Virus record (IMG/VR): IMGVR_UViG_3300011113_000395
Coordinates: 1 to 26,609 of that record
Source: a virus
Direction: 5' to 3' (one strand)
DNA: 26,609 nucleotides
Shown: piece after piece, positions 20,371 through 26,609 of the stretch
Numbering within the stretch: position 1 is the stretch's first letter
How the letters are laid out: the number at the start of each line of letters is the position of its first letter
The notes under the pieces: model-generated
What the model saw: the letters and a program-made list of their open reading frames with translations, nothing else
The model's database searches: none
Told to the model about the DNA's origin: nothing
Translations under genes and position numbers: made by a program

Positions 20371-21896
20371 CCCTGACGACCCTTACGAGTACGCATACTT
20401 GCCTTAACAGCATTATCACCATGCTGTGCTCTTAGGTTAGCAACTACAGCATTAAATGCATCATCTGCATTTCCAGTTGGTTTCTTTTTAGGTCCAGTCT
20501 GTGCTACAGATCTATTGGGATTTCTACCTCCAGCATATCTGGATGGACGATCCATCCCCTTTTCCTCTTGCTCACGATCTCTTCTTCTATCAGATTCTTC
20601 TTCTGCGATAGTTTCTTCAGAAGCAATCATCACAATAGGATTTTTTTCTCCCATTGCTCTGAGTTTATTTTTAATCATTTCAATTTTTGCAAAATCTCCT
20701 CTCTTATCTCTTTCTTTAGTTGAAGGAGATTCGCAAGATTCGCCATTCTCTTTCTCTTCTTTTTGAACTTTCTTTGGAATTCCTTCGTGCTTAGTTTTAG
20801 CAAAATCACGGATCTTCTTCTCACTCATTGTATCAACAATCTTAAGAACTTCATCACTTACTTCAGATCTTGGAGTTTGTCCTCTTTTGACTGAAAGAGC
20901 AAGTCCAAAGAGTTTTTGCTGTTGCTCACTTTCTGCTTTTTCTTGGATGAGTTTTTCTTGCAAATTAACTGCATCAATGAATTTTTTAATAGCAACAGAC
21001 TCTCTACGAGTGCCAACTGTTGGATCATTTGGCATGACCGTTACAACTGGTTTGGATCCTTTGTAATTATTTACTTTCTCACCTGTAATTTGCTTTTTAT
21101 TTTGCCCTTCGGTGCTATCAGTTCCATCAGCAAGAAACTCTTCATCAACCTTTGCCTTTCCTTCAATTGCTGCACCAATCGCCTTACGACGCTTCATAAG
21201 ATACTTATCACTTGGATCATTAGGCTTACCATTATTATTAATATCAGCATCTTCTTTTCCAACAGCATCAAGACCTTTACCAGACGCTACTGCTGCGGTT
21301 TGCTTACCTTGCTTCCTTTCTCCTTCATATGGCTTGCCATACTCAGCAGCCATCTTATCTAACATTTCAACTGATTTGATATTTGGATTTGCTCTCAGTT
21401 GATTGATTTTTTCACGAGTAGCATATCTATAATAAGTCTTATTCGTATTTTTATCTGTAACTCTTACGTGATATTTTCTTTCTGGAGTTGCCTTTAATTC
21501 TTCAAGATACTCTTCTGTTGCATCTACTAAATTAGATTTTTCACCGAGGACAAATACACGATATAAAGACTCAGCCAAAGAGTTTGTGGCTAGATCTTTA
21601 ATATTATAATCTTCGGATAGTCCCGCTTTAACTGAATTTCTTTCAGCTGGAGATAACTTACTGTTCTTCATAAAATCAGCAAACGCCTGCATTAAAGGAA
21701 TCTCTTCTCTTCTAGCTCTATAACGAATATCGTAAATTGCCTGCTTGATTCTTTTTAAAGACTTATCTTTTGGATCAGACTCAGATCCACCAGATTCCTT
21801 TTCTTCCTTATCAGATTTTTCTGGAGCTGCTTGTGGACGAGCTTGCATAGCAGTTCCTTTGCGAGAAGGTAATTCTTCAAAAATATTTTTACTCAT
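20367..21896 (-). CDS. charged low-complexity virion-associated protein with Ca-loop-like motif
   Basis: This 509-residue, strongly charged protein is Lys/Glu-rich throughout. A helical region lies at about 45-150 (SLKRIKQAIYDIRYRARREE, LMQAFADFMKNS). A YHVRVTDKNTNKTYYRYATR beta segment (about 141-160) follows. Then comes DADINNNGKPNDPSDKYLMK (about 216-235), whose Asp/Asn spacing resembles an EF-hand or dockerin loop. The C-terminus is basic (MDRPSRYAGGRNPNRS, FNAVVANLRAQHGDNAV). The AVxxxLRAxHG motif matches the end of the 533-aa protein. No enzyme domain is evident. It is likely packaged or a scaffold-like component. Confidence 0.72.
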   Translation of the reverse strand: MSKNIFEELPSRKGTAMQARPQAAPEKSDKEEKESGGSESDPKDKSLKRIKQAIYDIRYRARREEIPLMQAFADFMKNSKLSPAERNSVKAGLSEDYNIKDLATNSLAESLYRVFVLGEKSNLVDATEEYLEELKATPERKYHVRVTDKNTNKTYYRYATREKINQLRANPNIKSVEMLDKMAAEYGKPYEGERKQGKQTAAVASGKGLDAVGKEDADINNNGKPNDPSDKYLMKRRKAIGAAIEGKAKVDEEFLADGTDSTEGQNKKQITGEKVNNYKGSKPVVTVMPNDPTVGTRRESVAIKKFIDAVNLQEKLIQEKAESEQQQKLFGLALSVKRGQTPRSEVSDEVLKIVDTMSEKKIRDFAKTKHEGIPKKVQKEEKENGESCESPSTKERDKRGDFAKIEMIKNKLRAMGEKNPIVMIASEETIAEEESDRRRDREQEEKGMDRPSRYAGGRNPNRSVAQTGPKKKPTGNADDAFNAVVANLRAQHGDNAVKASMRTRKGRQG

Positions 21897-21914
21897 TGGA
21901 AGACTGATAATTAC

Positions 21915-23228
21915 TTACTTTTTCCTATACTTATTTATGAAATCTTTTATGTAAGAAGTTTGCCCTGCTGCAAGATTTTCAGATCCACGTTCAGAACCTG
22001 GAGTTTTCTCCAATACGTTCATAAAATATCCACCAGTACCCACTAAAGTATTTGGTTTCCCAGGAGCTCTCATTTTTTTATCCATTTTCTTTTCTTGATA
22101 TGTTTCTGTTACGTCTTTGATCCAAGACTTAAACATAATATGATCCTCAGTGACACAAATCAAGTAATTAGTTCCTCGACGAATAATACGACCAATTAAA
22201 CCAGTGTTTAAGTTTTCAACAAGTTGCCCAATATCAAATATTGTTTTATTGAGGTAATTTTCTCTTAAAGTCTGAGCATCAAATTTAGGAGCAATCTCCC
22301 AAACATTCCAATTTTCCTGAATACCCATAGAAGCACGAACAGTATCAAAAATTGCACGTGCTTCTTTTGGTTTCATTTCTGGAGGCATTCCAGAGCGAAA
22401 AGTTTTAAAATCACCCTCAGCAGCAGCAAGTCTCATTCTTGATGCAGAAAGTCCTTCAACACCTTCAGAATCTGGATCTCTATCTCCAGCAGAAACTACT
22501 TCAATATTGTCAAACTGATAAAGATTATTATTATAATTATTAGCAAGTTTATCAAACTCTTTGACTCTATCGGCACCACCAACAATTCTTACATTTGCAT
22601 ATCCATCATTATGTGCTCTTTTTAGAACATCAAAAATAGTTTTTGTATTTGCATCATTTATAATCCTCTCACTATGTTGAGGAAACATTTGACGCATCAC
22701 AGAAATTTTAGTATCAGGATCTAGCGGATTCTTTTTAGGATCTTGACTACGTGATGGCACAATCATATAATCACTACCTTCCTGTTCTGCTGATGCAGCA
22801 GCAGTATCCATTAACTGCAGATGACCTAAATGCGGTGGATTAAAACGTCCAAAAGCAATCGTAAGAGTTCCTTTTGTTTTTTCAACGGGCAAGAAGTTTT
22901 GTGGTGGTGCTTCTTGTGCCTGTTGTTCTGGTGCTGGTGGTTGCTCTACTGGTGTTTGCTGTGCTGATTGTTGCGCTAACGCTGGATCTTGAAAGGTTGA
23001 TCCAGATACATTTTTTTCCAATGGAGTTTGATTTGGATCTTTTCCACCAATACTTTGACGCTTATTGAAAAATACTAATTTACCTTTAACGGTTTTTGCT
23101 ACAAATTCTCCAGTCCTTCGATCTCTCCATCCACCATGTCCATCAGTTTCAAGATTCATTCTTGCAGCTTGTTGCGATGCAAGACTTGCAGTTGCTTCTG
23201 ATAAAAATTGTAAAAAGTTTTTCATCAT
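21915..23228 (-). CDS. nucleotidyltransferase-domain protein, probably virion-associated
   Basis: The N-terminus MKNFLQFLSEATASLASQQA is followed by a short beta domain (GGWRDRRTGEFVAKTVKGKL) and a Gln/Pro/Ala linker (about 85-112). A cytidylyltransferase-like domain runs from about 118 to 300. It has TIAFGRFNPPHLGHLQL with the HxGH motif at 133-136 and a C-terminal GLSASRMR (259-266) in place of the family's SxTxxR. Such domains transfer a nucleotide to a phosphate, as in NMN adenylyltransferase or CTP:glycerol-phosphate enzymes. The last 130 residues are unrecognised. Two consecutive ATGs (23228, 23225) overlap the upstream stop. The substrate cannot be read from sequence. Confidence 0.78.
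   Translation of the reverse strand: MMKNFLQFLSEATASLASQQAARMNLETDGHGGWRDRRTGEFVAKTVKGKLVFFNKRQSIGGKDPNQTPLEKNVSGSTFQDPALAQQSAQQTPVEQPPAPEQQAQEAPPQNFLPVEKTKGTLTIAFGRFNPPHLGHLQLMDTAAASAEQEGSDYMIVPSRSQDPKKNPLDPDTKISVMRQMFPQHSERIINDANTKTIFDVLKRAHNDGYANVRIVGGADRVKEFDKLANNYNNNLYQFDNIEVVSAGDRDPDSEGVEGLSASRMRLAAAEGDFKTFRSGMPPEMKPKEARAIFDTVRASMGIQENWNVWEIAPKFDAQTLRENYLNKTIFDIGQLVENLNTGLIGRIIRRGTNYLICVTEDHIMFKSWIKDVTETYQEKKMDKKMRAPGKPNTLVGTGGYFMNVLEKTPGSERGSENLAAGQTSYIKDFINKYRKK
21932..21939 (-). promoter_or_regulatory. Late-type promoter (CATAAATA) inside the end of a gene
   Basis: The minus strand reads CATAAATAAG within the last codons of the nucleotidyltransferase gene, 36 bases before ATG 21896. 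It probably serves the 509-aa gene. Confidence 0.45.
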
Positions 23229-23455
23229 CTACAGATTTGTGGGATTATTTCCTTTTCGTTTGCAACTATGTACTTCAACGTATTTGTTCTCATTTGTTTA
23301 TATTTATTCATCATCACATCTGACTTACATAATGATATCTTTTTATCGAATGTAAAATACACATGTGCCAAAAAATCATTGTATCTTTGATTTTTTGCTT
23401 TGGAAGATGATTCGAAAGAAGAAATAATCTCTAAAACTGCTGGATCTATTTTCAT
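23225..23455 (-). CDS. small helical protein, unknown
   Basis: This 76-residue protein is mostly helical and basic (DPAVLEIISSFESSSKAKNQ, YNDFLAHVYFTFDKKISL, NKYKQMRTNTLKYIVANEKE). It has overlaps with both neighbours (ATGA with the 397-aa gene, TGATG with the nucleotidyltransferase gene), so it is cotranslated. An AATAAATA box inside it (23301-23308) may serve the next gene. I do not recognise it. Confidence 0.62.
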   Translation of the reverse strand: MKIDPAVLEIISSFESSSKAKNQRYNDFLAHVYFTFDKKISLCKSDVMMNKYKQMRTNTLKYIVANEKEIIPQICR

Positions 23456-24645
23456 AATTGAAATCCTAATTTGTCTGATTTTGCATCGTATCCATTTTTA
23501 GATCTCAGCTTTACGAGACCAATAGAAGAAGCACCAACTGCTTGCTGAGCGGTAAATTCTGGAATTTTAGTATTTGGATTAATTGACAATTTAACAAAAA
23601 CAATTTCTTCAGCAAGAGCATCTTTAATCATATTTGTAAATCTAGCACTATTTGTTCTAGAGTATTCAACAATCTTTTTCTCACAAACATAAGATAATTG
23701 CATTAAAGATGGTTTCACATTTTTTGGCATCACACTTAAACGAGAATCACCTTTAATCAATTCCTTGAAGGGTTCTGTATTTTGAACAATTCTATTAACA
23801 GTAGAAATAGATGCGGCGGCTGCCTGCTCACTAATTTTACCAATAAGCATTGCTCCAATAAATGGACCATTCAACATACTATTATTATTGATTGCATCAA
23901 GAACTTTAAATTCTACTGTATTTTGATATTTTTTAAAAAGTGTTGGTGTTTGTTTTATTTTAGTTACAATGTAATCTACTTTAAGAGGATTAGAAGTTCC
24001 CGTTGCTTTTGCGGAGATAGGTATTCTTTTTCCATCTGTTCGAATCAAATAATAATCTAACAATGGTTCTGTTGTACTCGTTGGAATAAAAATCTTAGAG
24101 GTAGCACCAATTCCAAGACCTAATTTATTTAATAGACCTCTTTTAATACAATGAATTGGTCCAAGCACTTCACCAAAGTATTTGATAATATCAGCAAGTG
24201 GAAGTTCTTTGGCATCATATCCAGTAAAATCTGCAGTACCAACATCCGAAAAAGAAACGAGATCTAAAAGATATGATTGCAAATCTCCTTTTATATCACT
24301 CCTCTTTATAATATTTTGTTTAACCAATCTAATATATTCAGAAATGCCATATTCAATTCCAACTATCCCAAAAGATTGTGGTTGTAAATTAACTACACCT
24401 AATGATTTTGGTTTTGTTAGATTATCTACGTTTGTATAAACAACATTTTGCCCATACTTTACAGCGACTCTTGTGTGAGATTTTGATAACGAATCAATGT
24501 AAATCACACTTGTACCTGCTGGTAAATTACCTATAGATCTATTTTCATTCAAATTATAAAATGGGGAGGTTTTTTTAACTACAGTTGGTCGATCAGATCC
24601 TCTCCAATTTTTGTTCCAATTATCTACTCCTTTACTTGCCGCCAT
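23452..24645 (-). CDS. 397-aa conserved-type phage protein, possible nuclease fold
   Basis: I do not recognise this 397-residue protein with confidence. Its N-terminus (DNWNKNWRGSDRPTVVKK, then a beta-rich SH3-like stretch with GTSVIYIDSL and TRVAVKYG, about 38-75) suggests a small binding domain. The centre contains TEPLLDYYLIRTDGKRIPIS followed by AKATG (about 191-215). Its D...SxK spacing is reminiscent of a PD-(D/E)xK nuclease site, which is tentative. The C-terminal third is mixed helix and ends NGYDAKSDKLGFQL. A late-type CTAAATA box lies 13 bases before the ATG. The tRNA-Leu gene abuts that box. Confidence 0.6.
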   Translation of the reverse strand: MAASKGVDNWNKNWRGSDRPTVVKKTSPFYNLNENRSIGNLPAGTSVIYIDSLSKSHTRVAVKYGQNVVYTNVDNLTKPKSLGVVNLQPQSFGIVGIEYGISEYIRLVKQNIIKRSDIKGDLQSYLLDLVSFSDVGTADFTGYDAKELPLADIIKYFGEVLGPIHCIKRGLLNKLGLGIGATSKIFIPTSTTEPLLDYYLIRTDGKRIPISAKATGTSNPLKVDYIVTKIKQTPTLFKKYQNTVEFKVLDAINNNSMLNGPFIGAMLIGKISEQAAAASISTVNRIVQNTEPFKELIKGDSRLSVMPKNVKPSLMQLSYVCEKKIVEYSRTNSARFTNMIKDALAEEIVFVKLSINPNTKIPEFTAQQAVGASSIGLVKLRSKNGYDAKSDKLGFQL

Positions 24646-24657
24646 GGCTTTTAATTT

Positions 24658-24664
24658 TATTTAG
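24658..24664 (-). promoter_or_regulatory. Late-type promoter (CTAAATA) abutting tRNA-Leu
   Basis: The minus strand reads CTAAATAAAATT directly after the 3' end of tRNA-Leu (24665). Only 12 bases separate it from ATG 24645, so the mRNA leader would be a few bases and has no Shine-Dalgarno. Confidence 0.5.
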
Positions 24665-24744
24665 TGCCCAAGAGAGGACTCGAACCTCCACGCCGAAGCA
24701 CATGATCCTAAGTCATGCGTGTATACCAATTTCACCACTTGGGC
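24665..24744 (-). tRNA. tRNA-Leu (anticodon TAG)
   Basis: The 80-nt class II tRNA has acceptor GCCCAAG/CTTGGGC, anticodon stem CATGA/TCATG around CTTAGGA, and a short variable arm (TGCTTCGGCG). Its T-loop is TTCGAGT and its discriminator A. It reads CTA. Confidence 0.93.
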
Positions 24745-24749
24745 AGTAT

Positions 24750-24770
24750 TCACTATTTGCGAATAGCGAA
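24750..24770. other. Hairpin between tRNA-Leu and tRNA-Ala
   Basis: TTCACTATT and AATAGCGAA flank TGCG. Eight of nine pairs form. There is no T-run, so it is probably a processing signal in the two-tRNA transcript. Confidence 0.4.
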
Positions 24771-24843
24771 TGGAGAATAGCGGACTCGAACCGCTGACAT
24801 CCTGCTTGCAAAGCAGGCGCTCTACCAACTGAGCTAATTCCCC
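24771..24843 (-). tRNA. tRNA-Ala (anticodon TGC)
   Basis: The 73-nt cloverleaf has acceptor GGGGAAT/ATTCTCC, D-arm TAGCTCAGTTGGTAGAGC, anticodon stem CCTGC/GCAGG around TTTGCAA, T-loop TTCGAGT and discriminator A. It reads GCA. It begins two bases after the oxygenase stop. Confidence 0.93.
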
Positions 24844-24845
24844 GT

Positions 24846-25478
24846 TTAAAATTGTTTCCAATGTTGGTTCGGAAGCAATCCCGATTCATAGTTTAGCACA
24901 TCTTCCTTTAATGTCAATACCACATCACCAGCAATACACATTCTGTTAGATCCTCTTGTACTTGAAGTATAATGAGTAATTTTACCAGGAAAAATAAGTA
25001 AAGTTTCTGGAAGAGGTTGTACTCTATAAATTAAACTGTTTATGCCATCTCTCTCTTTACAAAAGGAAAAAGCATCTCCAAACCATTCATTTGGATTATC
25101 AAATTTAAAAAATAGAGGATCATTATTTTCAACATTCAAATAATACACATAACTGATATGTGAACAAGAATGATGATGTGGTGGAACATTGAATTTTGGA
25201 TCACAAACTGTGTACCAAGATTTAACAAAATTTAAATCGCATTTACTCACATCAAAACTAAAGAGATTCATGTATTCTTCAATTTTGATCTTAACTTGCT
25301 TAAAAAATGGTGCAAATTTAGGATCTTGATGAAGAAGAACCTTTCCATTTAGTTCTCCAGTTATTAAACCAGTACTACTATCAAAAGAATGATCTTGATA
25401 GTACTTTATCAGTGTTTTTCTAAATCCAGGAATAGTGGTTTCACAAACAACTAATGGAGAAAATGCGTTAACTCTCAT
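24846..25478 (-). CDS. 2OG-Fe(II) oxygenase
   Basis: This 210-residue protein is of the kind common in cyanophages. VPPHHHSCSHISYVYYLNVE (98-117) supplies the first His ligand (among His101-103) and the usual hxYYL strand. LLIFPGKITHYTSSTRGSNR (160-179) supplies the second His ligand (His169) and the 2-oxoglutarate-binding Arg179. FKFDNPN and CIAGDVVL complete the double-stranded helix pattern. It uses 2-oxoglutarate and O2 to oxidise a substrate, which cannot be named. A possible link to host nitrogen or carbon status is known only by analogy. ATG at 25478 overlaps the 61-aa gene by 4 bases. Confidence 0.82.
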   Translation of the reverse strand: MRVNAFSPLVVCETTIPGFRKTLIKYYQDHSFDSSTGLITGELNGKVLLHQDPKFAPFFKQVKIKIEEYMNLFSFDVSKCDLNFVKSWYTVCDPKFNVPPHHHSCSHISYVYYLNVENNDPLFFKFDNPNEWFGDAFSFCKERDGINSLIYRVQPLPETLLIFPGKITHYTSSTRGSNRMCIAGDVVLTLKEDVLNYESGLLPNQHWKQF

Positions 25479-25660
25479 ACACCTAAAACAGCGCCGAGAT
25501 CAGCATCAATATCTTGAATTACAGCACGGATGTCTGCAATACGAGGAGGAACACTTACCTCATCATAAGTATATCCTTTTTGAGCATCAAAAAGAACTTG
25601 GCGAACTGCAGCAGCAGAACGAGCATCCATTTTAACTGTTACTTTTTTTTCTTTAGTCAT
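25475..25660 (-). CDS. small conserved-type protein
   Basis: This 61-residue protein has a basic start (TKEKKVTVKMDARSAAAVRQ), a Val-rich segment and an acidic helix (IADIRAVIQDIDADLGAVLG). It overlaps mazG upstream and the oxygenase downstream by 4 bases each. No family is recognised. The coupling suggests a role with these nucleotide and metabolic genes. Confidence 0.65.
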   Translation of the reverse strand: MTKEKKVTVKMDARSAAAVRQVLFDAQKGYTYDEVSVPPRIADIRAVIQDIDADLGAVLGV

Positions 25661-26073
25661 CGGTCATCAGCAGCACGGTTTTCAGAGAAGTAAACATCAA
25701 AAGCACCTTCAGGATAACGCTTGAGAAGTTTTTGCACATTTTTAGCAACCACATCATCAAGGGTCACTTCAAGTGCCATACAAGCTTGAGCAACATACCA
25801 CATAATATCACCCAGTTCGATAATCATATGCTCACGATTATCTTCGGTATAAGGTTTACCTTGGAAAATCATTTTTTTAACAATCTCCATAAACTCACCA
25901 CCTTCGGCATTAATACCAACAGCAGCAGTCAGGAGTCGTTCAATATTAGCACCCTTTTCATCTAGTGCAACAAGACGATCAGAAAGAGAAAGAAAGTCTT
26001 TGGATGCATCGGAAGTTACAGCATCCACAAACTCAGCGTACTTATCAAAATCAACGTGTTTAGCGGTTTCCAT
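25657..26073 (-). CDS. mazG: MazG-like nucleotide pyrophosphohydrolase
   Basis: This 138-residue protein carries the MazG metal-binding pattern: EGGEFMEI (Glu57, Glu60, Glu63) and ELGDIMWYV (Glu86, Asp89), with helical flanks. It hydrolyses NTPs or dNTPs to monophosphates. In cyanophages MazG is proposed to affect host ppGpp or to recycle nucleotides. It overlaps the helicase stop by 1 base, so it is translated after it. The single-domain length is typical of phage MazG. Confidence 0.9.
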   Translation of the reverse strand: METAKHVDFDKYAEFVDAVTSDASKDFLSLSDRLVALDEKGANIERLLTAAVGINAEGGEFMEIVKKMIFQGKPYTEDNREHMIIELGDIMWYVAQACMALEVTLDDVVAKNVQKLLKRYPEGAFDVYFSENRAADDR

Positions 26074-26609
26074 TAAAATTTAAATCCTTCAAACGACTTT
26101 TTAGGTTTCTTGTCTTCGTAATCATTATACTCGTCTTCTTGTCCAGAGTCAAGTATATCCTTCTGGGCAGTTTGTTCACAATCATAGAGACGCATTTTAG
26201 CACGATCAATACCCACAATGAAACGTTTGTAGATTGTTGGGTCATTATATCGGTTCTTGAGTTGCTTTACCATAATCTGTCCCAACTGTTCAAGCTCTTC
26301 AGTGCTAATAAGGGCAAACATAAGATCAGCAGTAGCAGGCAAACCAAAGGACTCTGAAGTATCAGTAAGTTCAACGTCACTATTACCATAACCTGAACGA
26401 GTGGTCTGAGTAGCGGAGACAATTGGGACATTAAACTCCACTGCGAGCCCCCTAAGTTCCTCAGCAATTGCCTTGATATACGAATATGAATTGACAGAAA
26501 GGTTTGACTTATACCTGCTGGAAGCACATATATTAAGGTAATCAATGAAAATAATATCAGGTCTAAATGACTTCTTAAGTGAAAGTTCATTAAGCAGTGC
26601 CTTAAAGTG
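26073..26609 (-). CDS. 41: replicative DNA helicase, T4 gp41 type (partial, C-terminal 178 aa)
   Basis: The frame is open to the right edge, so the N-terminal part lies outside. FRPDIIFIDYLNICASSR is the Walker B strand of a DnaB-like RecA fold. YIKAIAEELRGLAVEFNVPI, VSATQTTRSGYG and LPATADLMFALIST are the usual following motifs (H3-like Gln and the arginine-finger region). The C-terminal tail is acidic and basic (GQEDEYNDYEDKKPKKSFEG), as in T4 gp41, where it contacts other replication proteins. It unwinds DNA ahead of the fork and works with the gp61-type primase at 17233-18204. Confidence 0.92.
   Translation of the reverse strand, partial: HFKALLNELSLKKSFRPDIIFIDYLNICASSRYKSNLSVNSYSYIKAIAEELRGLAVEFNVPIVSATQTTRSGYGNSDVELTDTSESFGLPATADLMFALISTEELEQLGQIMVKQLKNRYNDPTIYKRFIVGIDRAKMRLYDCEQTAQKDILDSGQEDEYNDYEDKKPKKSFEGFKF

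Noticed and set aside
20916-21362. 148-aa plus-strand open frame
   Set aside because: It lies antisense to the 509-aa gene and is Cys/Phe/Ile-rich, without start signals.

Overview
The window looks like part of a T4-like cyanophage (marine cyanomyovirus) genome. Its moderately AT-rich sequence carries a tRNA cluster, a gp61-type primase, the C-terminal part of a gp41-type helicase, nrdA and nrdB, mazG, a 2OG-Fe(II) oxygenase, and many small overlapping genes. Repeated sites resembling the T4 late promoter (TATAAATA or CTAAATA) sit just before genes. Almost everything is on the minus strand. Only the block at 3095-5091 is on the plus strand. No photosystem, integrase or ribosomal RNA genes are present, and nothing suggests a prophage. 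Host assignment to Synechococcus or Prochlorococcus is inferred from family resemblance only.

Reading the minus strand from the right end, the replication and nucleotide segment holds helicase (26073-26609, 5' end outside the window), mazG, a 61-aa protein, a 2OG oxygenase and tRNA-Ala and tRNA-Leu. Next comes a segment of virion-associated or unknown proteins (19228-24645): a 397-aa orphan, a nucleotidyltransferase-domain protein, a low-complexity 509-aa protein, a 59-aa membrane protein and a structural-type protein. Three small conserved proteins follow, then primase, nrdA and nrdB as an overlapping block. A 533-aa Ala-rich protein and a GIY-YIG-like nuclease come after that.

The left 11 kb is an accessory region aimed at the cell envelope. 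It holds a C39-like peptidase and a GH24 endolysin that share one N-terminal module, and a 616-aa exported protein with a predicted outer-membrane barrel. It also holds a holin-like membrane protein, an exported HExxH protein, a class-3 lipase, a thermonuclease-like nuclease, three consecutive exported proteins plus a Pro-rich membrane protein, and a tail-lysozyme-like protein. After seven tRNA genes comes the N-terminal 240 residues of a cyanobacterial-type SLH/OprB porin that runs off the left edge.

The most unusual points are the two outer-membrane protein genes (the porin and the 616-aa protein), the duplicated unit of small ORF plus shared N-terminal module in the two lytic-enzyme genes, and two non-tRNA structured elements inside the tRNA cluster. 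Others are terminators whose T-run merges into the next late promoter, and an exported-protein gene with no standard start codon. Everything here was read by eye. Family names rest on motifs, and no database or folding program was used.
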